DNA from: Gnetum montanum
Taxonomy: Eukaryota > Streptophyta > Gnetopsida > Gnetales > Gnetaceae
Assembly: GCA_015680685.1 (NCBI GenBank)
Contig: MNCI01019084.1
Span: forward strand, 327,504-391,503
DNA: 64,000 nt
Direction: 5' to 3'
Both the position numbers and the translations under genes were made by a program. The notes under the pieces were generated by a model that did no database searches, was not told the origin of the DNA, and saw only the letters and a list, made by a program, of their open reading frames with translations. This document shows positions 11,325 through 23,335 of this stretch, piece by piece (position 1 is the first letter of the stretch; each line of letters opens with the position of its first letter).

Positions 11325-13317
11325 GAGCCTAGGATTTCTTAGAAATGGTCGGGGAGTCGTTGTCTATAATGACTAAAGATCTAGCGATTCTAAGCATTTT
11401 TGGACAAGATAGCATGGGAGAGACATCCCCTGTTATAACTGGTAGCGTGACATAAGGTGAACATCTCATAGCTGAGACTATGCCCAAGGAGTTGTGAAAG
11501 AAGAGACCTCCCCCAACTAGGAAAACCCTTCACGAAGTGTAGGGACGAAGACTGCGGCTCAAGCTGCAGAGGGCACAACCCCCCATTGGTAATCGTTTTT
11601 GTGTAATGCTTACTTTGCTATAGTGTGCTACGCTATGCTGCACTAGGTAGTGTGGCATAGTGTAGCATCCATTTTGAGCTAACTTGTTTTGCAAACATGA
11701 CCTTTTGCTAGCAGAGGAAGAAGAAGATGAAGAAGAAGGTGATGAGAAAGTGTTGGCCCTTAGGACGAGGGTGACGAATAAAGACGTGGAGGCCCCAATC
11801 TCAGAGGAAAGGGCCCTAGTCAGGAATAAGGGAGCTCTTGCCCCTAGGGTAGGGGCTCTTGTTATTAGGGAACCTCCTATCAATGAGGGGACATCCCCCT
11901 TGAATAAAAAATATGTTGGTCTCCTGAAAGGAAAGGCACCAGCGCATGAGGAAGGGGCCTGTATGGATTTGGCAGGGCTCTCCACCAAGACTACCACAAT
12001 CATCCTACATCAGCAAGCAGAAAGACTACAGTCGGGCACTGGTGAGTTGGTGGGATGTCTACCTTATCATAGTCCATTTTGGCTATTGCTGACATGCTTA
12101 ATCATGTAACAGGTGTTATTGGTAATGCTACGGGACCTCCTCCGATTCATGTGAAGTTTTGGGCTGATGTCCCTGACAAGTTTATGTTTGTGCAGGGACT
12201 TGTTGATGACATGATCAAATGCCTTCAGCAAGTGGACCCGGTCATAGGTAAGTGGCAATATTAAATGCTCCTATGTTTTTTTGCTAAAAAATTTTTAGTT
12301 TGTTGATTTTGCTATGCTAACGTCGTTACTTCGTTCCTTGTGTTGATGTAGCCTCTTAACTCAAATGGGACCTGGCTCAACCCATGAGAATTGACATCAT
12401 GCCTACACTCTCACCTGACGTGACCCAGGTGCCTCGTGGCATGTTTGATGAGGCTCACAAATGTGTCTTGCACTTGGTACACTCTTTGTGGGAGTGTAAG
12501 TGCACTAATGAGGATCTATGGAAATGGGTCCAAAGGGTTGAGAAAAGAGAGGCTAAGCATCTTCAAATGGGGGCGAACCGAGAGAAACCACAAACATGCA
12601 TACAAGCTGGAGAACAACACCCATCGAAGATTGTACAAAGATGTTGTTGTGGAGTCATTTACGTATGAAGCATTTGTGAATGCCATCGACGCTTCTGAGG
12701 CCTATGCTAAGTTTAAAGAGTGGGTGAAGGTTACGGAATCTCCCAACTTGAAAGTGGACCTTCCTACAAGAGAGACCGCAACCACCTCCCTTTCCCCGAG
12801 GTCCTTCGAATGGACGACCATGGAAAGGGAGAAAGCCACTATGGCAAATAAACCTAGCAATAGGAGTTGGATGGATATTATGACAAAGGAGATTTGGCGT
12901 CGCCTCAGGCTTGGTCTAGACCGGATACCCCTTGAGACCAATGCAGGCTCCTCTCAGGTTAGTCGCTTTAATGGGTAGATTCTCATGCTATGTTATAACT
13001 TGCATTTTTCATGTTTGTTGCCTTAGTTGACTACTTCATTCTTGTGATGCAGGCTCTAGATGAGGGTGCGAGATCCATGGAGGGAGGAAATGAAGAACTA
13101 GCAGAAGGCAATGCAGGGGCGGATGATGCACAAGCAGATGAAGCAGAGGCAAGTGGTGAAGGCGATGCAAATGGAGAAAACCCATGATAGCATGGGATTT
13201 TTTTTTTGAAAATTTTGCAAACATTGCCGATAGGCAAAAAATTTTGAATGAAATGAAAAACTTCAGAAAAGAAATCGATTTTATGTTAACTTGTGTACTA
13301 TGTAAAGTTTTCATGCT

Positions 13318-13595
13318 CTCGTATGCTAGTTTTAGGCCATTTCGAGCCATTGTTAGTTTTGGGCCATTTCGGGCCATTGCACAACATGTCAAAGCGAAAG
13401 GAAAGAATGCTAGATTTAGGCCATTTTGGGCCACTACCAAAAGAGATAGTTCATTAACAAAGCAACAAAGTGATGATGCTAGTTTTAGGCCATTTTGGGT
13501 TGTTAGCATAGCATGCCAGAAAAACGACATTTTAATAAAGTGGAAAGCAACGATGCTAGTTTTAGGCCATTTTAGGTTATTAGCGTAGCATGATA
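13318..13595 (+). repeat. Degenerate tandem repeat, GCTAGTTTTAGGCCATTT units
   Basis: Four to five copies of GCTAGTTTTAGGCCATTT with GGGCCATT or GGGTTGTT extensions, starting near 13324, 13349, 13410, 13477 and 13553. The later spacings are about 68 and 76 bp. They sit between the end of the plus-strand gene and the end of the minus-strand gag-pro. Confidence 0.8.
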
Positions 13596-13672
13596 GAGGG
13601 ATGGCATACTAACAAGGCAAGGAAATGATGAATATACAAAGGATTGCTATTTTTCCAGAAGCAGTAGGGTTG

Positions 13673-14527
13673 CTACACTATGCGTAGCTTCTTCTTGACC
13701 TGTCGTGGAATGATCGAAACGTAAGGCCGAGGTGTTTCACCAGGGCACTTTTTCACATCATTGTCCTCCACTTGGAAGGGCAAACTGACCCATGCATTTT
13801 TGATTTGGAAGTTGGCTTGCTGAGCTGATCCTTCCGTTGAATGATTAATGCATGCATGAACATGCACTTCATTCTTAGAGGTCATAACTGCTGATCCCTG
13901 TTCCATGTTTACGTTGTTGATTGCTTGCATTGCCACTTCGTTACCACGGATTACCACCTCCCTACCAATGTATGGTAAGTGGATTTCCTGGTGTATAGGT
14001 GAGGAGATAGCCCTAAGTTGTGCTAACCATGATCTTCCCAAGATCAAGTTAAACCCAGGGATTTCTTCGACTATGATGAACGTTACGTCTGTGGGGAGCT
14101 GGTCCCCTGCTATGAAGTTTACCTGAACTATTCCCTTCACCAGGATGCATGCCCCATTGAAGGACCTTAGACATGATGTCATTGTTGGTTTGATCTGGTT
14201 GACCAATCCTAAGTTATCCCCAATAGGGAAGGAAATGATGTTTATGGCAGCCCCATCATCAACATGTACCCTTCAGATCTGGTGTTGGCCGACCCAAATT
14301 ATGATGGAGAGAGGTGCCATAGTCACTTGACCCCCTTCGGGGCTTTTCCTAATGGTGTTGTTACAGAAACTTAATTGGGGTGGTGTGGGATCTATGGATA
14401 TAGAGGGAAGCATTACCGAGTGGATCGCTTCCTCTTCTGCTGACATGTTTTCGTCAACCGGAATCGTTGTTAATATGTAGACTAGAGCCTCTCGGTGGGG
14501 TACAGATGTCATGATTAGGTCATACAA
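13673..14527 (-). pseudogene. Retropepsin-like protease of J
   Basis: Minus strand. HVDDGAAINIIS near 14240 fits the active-site loop of a Ty3/gypsy aspartic protease, with DDG for the usual D-S/T/G-G. Further on, FNLILGRSWLAQL at about 14050 is the conserved second motif (ILGRPWL in relatives), followed by SSPIHQEIHLPY. A frameshift near 14275 separates the N-terminal piece (14527-14273) from the rest. The reading ends at 13673 with no reverse transcriptase after it. It would cleave the Gag-Pro polyprotein. Confidence 0.72.
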
Positions 14528-14579
14528 GCTCGATGTAGCATTTTTCTACTTTAGAGCTTGCTTAACCTAGGTGAGTGCA

Positions 14580-17391
14580 TTTAGAAGGTCCTGGCCACCC
14601 ACTTGTTTGATTCCTTCTTCCTCTTCAATTCGTCCTAGAAGATGAATCTTTCGAGGAGAGGTGACCTTGGATCTGGGTTCAGATCCTTGTCGGTAGGGTA
14701 ATGCAGGCTACGTAATCATGTCAACCTTCATCCTTGGTGATGAAGCTACAGATGCAAGGGGTGAAGGCCTAGGCTTGGGGATACCCTTGATAGTACTTCC
14801 CTTCAACATCTCGCCCACCAAGTGGGTTTCTCCCCTTGTGGGGTGAGGAGGCTATTCAATTCTGTTATGTGGGGAAAGGGCTATCGAGGACGTCAGCCCC
14901 CTAATGATGAATGGAGCTAAAGGTGTTAACTGACAGGACCACGCATCCTCCCCAATAGGTGGTGCAAAGGTGGATGCCCATGGTGGAACTCTCAAGATGA
15001 AGGATGGTTGCCAGCTTGGATTAACCGTTGGTGGTGCTAGCGCACTACGCTGAGGCACATGGATCACAAATGGCTGGCGGGGTGGCCTGGGATCATTTTC
15101 AATGCTGATGGTGTTGATTACGTAATTGACATTATTGGCATTGAGGGGATCTATGTAGACATACATAGATTGATTTTCAGGGCGTACTGGGTTTCTTTCA
15201 TCCAGCACTAGCTTCCCTAGATTGATTAATTTTTGGATGTCATCCTGCAATGACAGAAAATAATTTGTGGTGTAACCACATAGTTGGTGGTAGTCACAAA
15301 ACCTGTTTAGCCTGAAACCCCTAGGAACTAGAGGCTCATTGGGCAAGGCCAAAGAAAGATTCCTAAGGAGCTCGCAGTAGCATTGATGTCTTGCATTTGC
15401 TTCTTCCGACATCTGCTTGTGTTGGATATACCCTGTTGCCAATAGTTGCTTTAGGAGTTCTAAAGGCTTGAGAGGTAGTGGGGTGTACTTTGAACAATCT
15501 TTGTGCTCAAAGTTGGATTTGGTGTATGCAGATGTCTTGGGTGTAGGTGTAGCAGGATGCAATGCTTGGCCTAATTTGGGCGCAGGGTTAGCCGCAGGCA
15601 TGGCCAATTTTTTGTTATTCTTGCTACTACTGCTGCTAGGTTTGGGCTTGGCCTCGGTTGTCACAGTGGCCACTGTGGTTGTTGGGGCCTTGCCTTTGTG
15701 CTTCTTTGCAAAGGTGCTCTTGTAAGCGACGTAGGCCAAGTCTTTGCTTTCTTCAACTGCATCTTGTATGCTCTTAGTTTGAGCGAAAGCCTAACTGAGA
15801 GAGCGAGGAGCGAGATAGTACAATTTAGACTTAATGAAGTCATTCATTGCACCTTTAAAGATAGCCAACAGGTGGGCCTCTGCGACGGGGTTGTGAATTT
15901 CGTTAAGTGTTGCGCTCCAACGTTGAATGAATTATTGGACTAGTTCTAGCACATCCTGTTTCACGCTCATCAACTAATCCAACATGGTTTCTAGCTTCAA
16001 GTTGTACTTGAAGTGTGTCATGAACTGGATCAGCAACTCTTCCAAAGTTGAAATGGATGAACGTGGCAATGCATGGTACCAATCTAGGGCTTTCCTGGCT
16101 AGGGACATGGTGAAGATGTGAATGATCGTATGCGGCCATTGTTGCAATAGCAAAGACTTAGACCTAAAAGTGATAAGATGCGCGTTGGGATCTCCCTCCC
16201 CGTCATACTTCGTGAACTGCAAAAGAGACATCCCAGGGGGTAACATTAAAGTAGGGATTGCAAGGCTGATGGGATCATCCTAATAAAAGTCCATGAATTG
16301 TACCGTGTCGAACCCAAGAGCTTTGAGGCATTTTATTTCCTCAGTGAGGGTCTAGATGAGTTGAAATGCTTGGTCCAGACCAGGAACCATTGTAGATGGT
16401 TGAGGGACTATAGAGGTAGCTCCGACATGCGGTATGGTGGCAGTGGCAGGCTGATTCATTGGTAGTGCTGTTGGAGCTGCCCCCACTAAAGGTGCTGCTT
16501 ACGTTGTCCACCACCTGGTGGGTGGTACTGTCGAAGCAGTAACAATGGGTTGAGCCGCCAGATGGACTGTTTGGGTCACCAGCGGGATAGACCATGGCCC
16601 TGTGCTAGGATGTACCATTTTGAAGGTTGGGTAAGTCTGAGGAAAAACATAGTGAGACATCTGCGATGGTTGTAAAATAGGCAAAGAAGTAAACAGAGTC
16701 CACCATGTGGACAGACTAGGGCCTGCCATAGTGGGTGGAATAGACGTGTACATAGAAATTGACATGGAAGTTATGTGTGGTTGCAAAGTAGGTATAGTGT
16801 AAACATGCGGTAGGATAGCCATGATAGGCATATTACCCATTACATTTGTAGTTGTAGGTTGCTGAAGCATAGGCATGATGGCAAAGGGAGTAGTGATGGA
16901 CAACAGGTTGGCCCAGAAGCACTAGGTAGGCATGACAGGAACGAGGTTGTCCTGACCTCCCTCATTAGATTGGGAATAAAGTTCCTCTTTTCTTTCTTAA
17001 AAGCCATTTTCCTAGTTGAACATGGTATCCTATTACTCCCTAAGCCTAGCCAACTAGATTAATTGGTCCAATAGCCTTTGATACGCTTGCGTTAAAAGCA
17101 AAGGAATGTTAGGGGTAGGAACGAATTCCTTCTTGTTGCAATAAGCGAACTCAAAGCTACGTTTTTCTTTGAGTTTATGTAAATCTAAGGGCAAATTAGC
17201 CTGCACATTTTCACAAAAGAAACTATAATGCTCGTGTTGCTGGGCTAATCCCTTAGGTCCCTAGTTTTGGATTCTGAGAGAGCGACGTGATTCCAGCGTC
17301 AGGTTCAATGGTTGTTCGGCACCAGCGGTGCCTTAAACTATGATGGCCACCTCCACGTTGAAGGTGTTAATAGTGGTAGTAGAAAAAGTCA
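14580..17391 (-). pseudogene. gag of J, Tat/Ogre-like
   Basis: Minus strand, starting at ATG 17391 (MTFSTTTINTFNVEV). The parts in order are an N-terminal region, a Thr/Pro/Met-rich linker at 16903-16341, the gag core at 16246-15800 (LLQFTKYDGEGDPNAHL, then ARKALDWYHAL), a Lys/Ala/Pro-rich stretch, and FCDYHQLCGYTTNYF at about 15285. The last resembles the CRFH-GH-T-C gag motif of Tat-type elements with its final Cys replaced, followed by LQDDIQKLINLGKL. Stops and frame changes break it into about four open pieces. It assembles the particle of this element; the Tat/Ogre placement is inference from this motif and the opposed gene. Confidence 0.7.
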
Positions 17392-17466
17392 TTGCTAAAC
17401 AAGTAGTTATGTAGAAAAGCACAAGAAATGCAAAAGGAACAAAAAGATTAAAAGGCTAAAAAAAGA

Positions 17467-18190
17467 AGGCTTTACATCTTGCCAGATTCTAGAGGAATCA
17501 CCGAGGTGACCGATCTGTACCACAGAAAGCGTAAATAATCGCAAAAGGGTGTCACATTTATGCTAGTGTGTGATGAGTTATGGAGCATGTGCAAGACTAT
17601 CATAAGATAGGAAGGCAGTCAACTGGCAGTCAGAGGCTTTATATCTTGTAAGATTCCTGAGGAACCGTCGAGGCGACCGATCTACACCACACGATGCGTA
17701 AACAACCACAGATGGGTGTCAAGTCTATGCTAATGCATATTTAGGTGTAGAAGGCTTACAAGACTACCATAATATGAGATAGTTAACTAGTGATCAAGAA
17801 GGCTTTGTGTCTCACAGGATCCTTGAGGGACCATCAAGGTGGCTGCTCTGTACCACACGAGATGGGGTACCAAATTCATGCAAGACAACCGTAAGGTGAG
17901 CATGCTAACTAGTGGTCAGGAAGGCTTTATGTCTGGCAGGATCCCCTAGGGATCGTTGAGGTGACCGATCTGTGCCACGCAAGATGGGGTGCAGAGCACA
18001 TGCAAGACGATTGTAAGGTGAGCTAGTTAGTTGGCAATAGGAGGCCTTGTGTTTTGTGGGGCTCTTGAGGAACCGCTGAGGCCACTAATCTGCATCGCAC
18101 AAAGTGCAAACAATCACAAAGGGTGTCACGTTTATGCTTATGTGTATTAGGGTGCAAAAGGCTCACAAAATTACCATGACACATGAAAAA
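17467..18190 (-). repeat. Tandem repeat in J leader, five units
   Basis: Five units, each opening with AGGCTTT(A/G)T(A/G)TCT (AGGCCTTGTG in the last), start at about 17467, 17633, 17799, 17921 and 18042. Each continues with a GAGG-ACC-GAGGTGACC-GATCTG-ACCAC core. Unit length falls from about 166 to about 120 bp. The array lies between the LTR and the gag start, so it is the untranslated leader of J. Confidence 0.85.
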
Positions 18191-18224
18191 GCACCAAAGG
18201 GCCCTCCTTCTAGCGTCAAAAAAC
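18190..18224 (-). promoter_or_regulatory. Putative primer-binding site of J
   Basis: Minus strand next to the LTR end reads GACGCTAGAAGGAGGGCCC a few bases in. A GCTAGAAGGAGGG-type string next to an LTR is common in plant Ty3/gypsy elements. I cannot name the tRNA. Confidence 0.4.
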
Positions 18225-19291
18225 TGTAGTGACCAAAAACATTAGCAGCTAGAAAACACTGAGGGGTCGGCAGGTGCGACAGTTTCAACCCCATACATGT
18301 GAGAGGGCCGTGCTAGGTGTGTGCAGATACAAGGCACCTTGAATGGTTTGGTTGATTAGATAGGGACTTACATCAACATCTATATAGCCTTTTGCAACGT
18401 GTACTTTTGAGATGGGATGGAAATGTGAATAATAATACTTGAAGGTAAATAAAGCAAAAAATGCAACAATAATGTGAAGTAATGATTGAAAGTGAATAAA
18501 ATAGAAAAAATAATGCAAACGAGATAATAATCAAGAAATAAAGTAAAATGTAGTTAGAAAATTGCACCACTCCGAAGCTACAGACTTGCTCTGTCAGGGT
18601 GGATACAATCGATTGAATAACATGACGGAGTGCAGAGATCTCAAGAGTGACTAGGACATGTCAAGCAAAGAAGGTGGTACGCTTGGGCATGGCCTTGTGT
18701 GTTGACAATGTATAGATTCTACCTAGGTGGTAAAAGTGGAGAAAAGAATGGAATTTCAATTGAGGATGCTCACTGTTCAAAGTGTCGAACAAAGAGCTTA
18801 CAATGCTAGGTGTTGCAACGTGCATGAAAGAGAACTTGAATGCCAGAGCAAATGCCAAGGAGATGCCAAGTCAAGGAATTGGGGAGAATTCCTCGTCTTT
18901 TTGAATGTTGTTTCATTCAAAATTTTTGAACAACCAGAGATAGTCCAACCCTTTGAGAGTTGCTCATCAGGGTATTTATAGGGTCAAGGGCATGCAAAAG
19001 GGATAGTTTGGATGCCATGCACCTTGGGCCCATGTTAACTTGCTAGCACCACACGTGTTGCGTATGACCATTGGACCTGCAAGACCATTGTAATGGTAAA
19101 CTGCTATGCCATAACTATAAACCTACCACACCGTAATTACATCATCAGCGTCTGGAGACATGTGCCAACGGTCCAATTAGGTGAAGTGCATTAATGTCGC
19201 ATAACCACCCATATGCCTTGTTGTGCTTTATAGCATAGCATGCTTGGCATAGCATCTTGTTGTTCATTCTACTACATGTGCGATGCATGCT

Positions 19292-19313
19292 TGCTATGCT
19301 ATGTAGCATAGCA
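19292..19313. other. Perfect 10-bp hairpin in J LTR
   Basis: TGCTATGCTA, a TG loop, then TAGCATAGCA: a perfect inverted repeat, followed by further TAGCATAGCA-type copies. Confidence 0.85.
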
Positions 19314-19558
19314 TAGCATAGCAACTAGCCTTAGTCATGAAAGCTTTGCCGATTTATCAACTTTGCTTCCTGTGATGCATGTCTCGCAAACTCTGCTGCT
19401 TCTATCCTTTGAGCTGCCTTCTATCTCTTCCACAAGATTGCTACAACTTGCTGCGCCTTGTAGCTCAGTGTAGCGTAGCAGCAGACACCTGATGGAAAGG
19501 GACATTGTTAAAGGATTTGAAATTGAGCATAGGGAATTGTTGGTGAAGCTATTGCCAT

Positions 19559-19593
19559 GCTACGCTACGTTATGTAGCGTAACGTAGCGTGGC
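19559..19593. other. 14-bp hairpin in J LTR
   Basis: Arm GCTACGCTACGTTA (19559-19572), a 7-nt loop, then TAACGTAGCGTGGC (19580-19593): 13 of 14 pairs match. Confidence 0.85.
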
Positions 19594-19869
19594 ACTTCAT
19601 TCTGCAATTTTCTTTAGAAGCTTGCTACACTACATGGTGAAGTGTAGTGTAGCGTAGTAGACTTCATGACTTAGAAAACTTGCTAAACTATTCCTAGTGC
19701 ATCCAGAATACTACTACCAACTCCACACCATTTCTAAGCAAGCTATCGATCAGGAGGGCTACTTAGGTGGACAGGTAGGGTGAGCCGTAGAGCCTATTTA
19801 CACCTAAAGTAGAAAATTTGCTAAACTATTTGACCTGGACTCAGAGTGTTCTCCTCCTGATGAACTGTT

Positions 19870-21830
19870 GTAGTGCTTGCGCGGATTGCAAGGCCTAGTA
19901 AAGCTAAAATGACCTTGCATTTTTTGAGGTGTTTCAGAAGGAAGGCAGTTTCCTTCCCATGCCTCATTAGGAAACTCTATTACAGGGGAGGAATAGTCCA
20001 TTACACCAACATCATTAGGCATGTTCTAGCTATCAACTGGGTGGAAATGATGAAAGATAAGACAACTACAATGACTATCCAATGAGAGTAGTGACGACCA
20101 CCTCCACCCACCACTCAAAAAACTATGCCAAACATTACTACAACTACCTAATGGCTATGTGAATATAGAGAATTGCTCTTGAGTGAACAAGAGCAATGAG
20201 TAGGCATGAGTGGTGGGTATCCATCTATGTATAGACTAGTAATGAATCACCTAAATGAGGCGGCCTAAAAAATCAACTTGATGGGTGTAAGTGGATCCAT
20301 CTTCTCAACCCAAAGAACACAACTACCCACAAGGTCAAATCCAAGTGCTAGAGAGGTCATAGTATCTCTCGTAGAATAATAATCACTCCTAAATTTTTTT
20401 TGGAATGCTATGAATTTCTCAGTACACTTGGAGAAGGATGAGGGGATAATAGTTTTCATGAGGTAGCACCAACTGCAGGAGATTGTACCAGAGGTGGTCA
20501 TTGATCATATTGGTGAAATTCTCAACACACTTATAGCATCTACATTGAACATAATTGCACTCAAATATGTGTAGATGTTTGTAGGGATCACAAGCAAAAG
20601 AGTAAATGCAACACAACACAAAGATATGTTGGACCAACTAGTGGGAACTAGGCAATCAGTTTTAGATGTATTTGACCTTCTGGACAATATTACTGGAACC
20701 TAGTTGGAGCTGCTAGAGGAAAGGGGTAAGAATATCATCTTTGAGGGGTAACTTAAAATATCCAAAGAGTTGAATGAATTCTTGGGTATGGAAGTTGTTG
20801 AATTAAGAGCCCAAATTTCCAACCTTGCATTCCTCAACCCAACACTGATAAGAGATGAAGCTATTGAACAACTTGACACTAGATTGAAAGGGGTTAAGGG
20901 TGTAAGGGAGACAGTGGTGTTCTACCAATCCTTGGTAGAGGCTACACAACAAAAAATTTAGAAGGCCTTGGATCAGACTCACCAAGAGAACATATAACTA
21001 ATCGTAGAGAACCATCACCTATGAAATGTTGATGCACACAAGCAACAATTAACCAGTTTCATCCATCAATAGTAAGAGCAACTAAGAAGATTGGTAGTAG
21101 AAAATAGAAATCTCTCCTTGAAGGAGGTCTACACGTTTCACTAAAAAAATACAATTGAGGTAGCTATCTAGAAATCAGAGGCTCTCAAATTTGAGAGAGT
21201 TAAGGCCCATTACAAGGAATAGGTTGGTTTACAAAAGGAGGTAAATGAAAAACACATCCAATTGGAAAAGGAAAAAGTGAATGAAATCCTCAAACAACTC
21301 CAACAAGAGAAAGAAGTGTGGCAACCCATCATTGATGGGATAGACATTGACAACAAAGCCAAAATCCACATGAAGGAGTTGCAAAATGAGGAGATGATAG
21401 AATATATGGAGCTTGGCAATCTCTGTTATGCAAATCTAACCATGTTGACTACTATATGGCTATTGTCAAAATTTGGGAAACAAGTGGCCAGCTCGTACTT
21501 GTTGCATGAGGCTAAGTTTAAATATCATAAAGACACCAAGCAAAAGCTTGTGGTGGCAAATGCTAAACTTGAAGTTATCAAGGCATGATTCACTGACCAA
21601 CAATCAACTATCAAGAACTTGACCAAAAGGATGAATGACTACTAAGAGTTGTAGAATGTGATTAGGGCATTCGATATTGAATGCAAATAGTTCACTACTT
21701 GGTTTATCAACATGAAGGAGATATTCCCAATAATTCCCTATCCATGGGATATACCCATTCTAGCCCACATTAATGATGTTACATGGACTATGAATATCCC
21801 AAAGTAAGAAGGAGAAGATGAAGGCATTAG
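19870..21830 (+). pseudogene. ORF2 coiled-coil protein, element B/C
   Basis: Right-hand continuation of element B/C after J. It opens with AVSFPCLIRKLY (F copy: LPFSCLIRKLC; D copy: FQFSFPIKKLC). The long helical part follows at 20690-21590, with open stretches VVELRAQISNLAFLNPTL and EKEKVNEILKQLQQEKEVW, then LGNLCYANLTMLTT and YLLHEAKFKYHKD. Glu, Lys, Gln and Leu dominate, as in a coiled coil. Stops are mostly TAG. The product is unknown; it ends shortly before the polypurine tract and LTR. No transmembrane segment or catalytic motif is visible. Confidence 0.65.
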
Positions 21831-22189
21831 TAGATGACTTTTGCCTTCCACTAGAGATTGTAGCCATAGCAGGATAGCCATAGTTGCCTTAGCTATTGCA
21901 TGTGCTTGAAGTTAATGAAGTTCCTTTAGAACCTTAGGATCCTCCACCACCTAGGACTATCTAATCTTCTCCACCGCCTTCATGCCATCAAAGGATGTTC
22001 TATCAAATTTTTATCTAGTCATGCCATGATGTTCAATTTTGTGTCATGAATGCCACAATTTTTTGTACTTTGTTAATTCATATGCTTGGGCACTCAGTTT
22101 TGTCAAATCAATTTGTTATGTCAAGAGTCAATAAATAATTCCATACCTTTCCAAATTTGTCAAGGAACTCGAGGATGAGTTTTCATTCA

Positions 22190-22201
22190 GTTGTGGGGGT
22201 A
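22190..22201 (+). promoter_or_regulatory. Polypurine tract, element B/C
   Basis: GTTGTGGGGGTA directly precedes the 3' LTR. Elements D (TTGTGAGGGTA) and E (CATGGGGGTA) have similar tracts in the same place. It primes plus-strand DNA synthesis. Confidence 0.65.
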
Positions 22202-23064
22202 TGATGAGCATCAAAGTGCCACATTGAGAAGGCCACATCGATGTAGTATTTGCTATATCTATGGGACCTCATTGATATAAATATGTGCTCCTAGCCATTT
22301 TTATGGAGGATTCAAGTCATAGTAGCAGAGCTCTTGTAGTTTATCCATTTGAAAGTTAGAATATTTCTCTGAGTGCCTATAGTAAGAGTTAGAAAGTGTA
22401 TGGATCTTTATTCAAGCACTATTGTATCTGAACCACACCAGTGTGTACTGCAATAAAGATGAGTCTTTTGATGAAACCTTGTAGCACTTAGAATAGATTA
22501 ATGATTTGTTTATGCATTTATTTTTTTCATTAATTATGCCAGTAATTAAGATAAATTAAACTTCGAGTGATTAGTTAATTAATTAAGCCAAATAGATTAA
22601 ACACGTAAGTATGATCACTTCGAGTGTAAACACGTGTTTGCTTGGTAATCCTAGTAGCATTATTTCTTGATGTGCATAGTAGTGTAGTGCTTCATAACCT
22701 AGCAGTGGATACATGGGTTCATGATGTGTATGGAAAGTGGGACTGGATGCTTATGTTAAGACTAGTTAGAGATTAGTTAATTAGTTAAACTAAATTAGTT
22801 GTTAAATTACTTCATCTCTCTAATTTAACCACAAAAGAACATAAAACATACAACCATAAAAATCATATACCTCGATTACACTTAACCATACCATGTGCAT
22901 CACAAGTGTAATTGGGAAGACAATGAATGACCTTTAGGGAAAGGTTCACTTTTCTAGAAGACTAGTGTATCAGAAACTATAGAGTCTACAAAATTTGACT
23001 GGATCGTGCATGAACAGTTCATGATTTGTATGGTTGGGCATAGGGGTACCTTGACCACTCATCA
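22202..23064 (+). repeat. 3' LTR of element B/C
   Basis: 863 bp, TGATGAGCATC to CCACTCATCA. TATAAATA in U3 at about 22277 and AATAAAGA at about 22452. Matches the U3-less LTR at 5283-5989, and both flank gag and ORF2, which supports one element split by J. Confidence 0.85.
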
Positions 23065-23065
23065 A

Positions 23066-23331
23066 TTATTACTTAGTTTAGTTAATTAATCTCTTTATTA
23101 TCGTTAGGAGTAGCTTAGGGCTAGACAACATCAAGAATCATATGCTTCACTCTAGACTAAAACATACATGACAAATCTATCACTAGTCCAAGTGGGAAGG
23201 CAACGAACTATGATTAAGGCATAATAATTTAGATGCACAGCTAGTCCCATCCATGGAATTCAACCGGATCATGTGTGAATTCTTTTGATTCATATGGTTG
23301 GGCATAGGGTTACCTCACCGCTTATCACTTT
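23066..23331 (+). repeat. 3' part of a D/F-type LTR
   Basis: Matches about 27240-27503 (R/U5 end) and stops at the terminal CTTATCA. The U3 side is missing, cut by element B/C. It lies directly against the P450 relic. Confidence 0.8.
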
Positions 23332-23335
23332 TATT

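Larger units (their letters stand above)
9066..13187 (+). pseudogene. Nine-exon chimeric relic gene, opposite to J gag-pro
   Basis: The plus strand gives a coherent run of coding blocks separated by GT-AG introns. Approximate exons are 9066-9174, 9701-10145, 10230-10330, 10404-10523, 10605-11588, 11715-12041, 12113-12247, 12352-12957 and 13053-13187. Clear donors are GTAAGT at 9175, GTATGA at 10331, GTGAGT at 12042 and GTAAGT at 12248; acceptors end in TGTAG, ACAG or TGCAG. Exon 1 starts MAPKTHLALAKVEE. The product combines an FCP1-like part, a middle domain, an acidic linker and a Glu/Ala/Gly-rich tail ending in TGA. Several in-frame TAG and TGA codons, a frameshift near 12600 and phase mismatches at the exon 1/2 and 2/3 joins show decay. 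It lies tail-to-tail with J gag-pro, like the antisense ORFs of some Tat/Ogre elements. Confidence 0.6.
18225..19840 (-). repeat. Long LTR of J
   Basis: The inner end is TGTAGTGACC at 18225 (plus sense). The same family edge, TGTAATGACG, opens the LTR at 63588. Both share a GAGGGCC(A/G)TGCTAG block and an A(G/C)A(T/C)AGGGACTTAC block further in. The outer end lies at about 19.7-19.87 kb, before ORF2 of B/C resumes; I could not place it exactly. No matching copy was found at the other side of J, so J may be truncated or compound. Rich in TAGCATAGCA hairpins. Confidence 0.6.

Noticed and set aside
11530-12003. 157-codon minus-strand open frame, Ser/Leu-rich
   Set aside because: It is the complement of the acidic exon of the J gene; the plus strand has splice sites and sensible composition.
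13036-13530. 164-codon minus-strand open frame
   Set aside because: Covers the last exon and the tandem repeats; repetitive composition explains it.
17467-18190. CRISPR-like array
   Set aside because: Units are long and diverged, with no short constant repeat and unique spacers; the context is an LTR-element leader in plant DNA.
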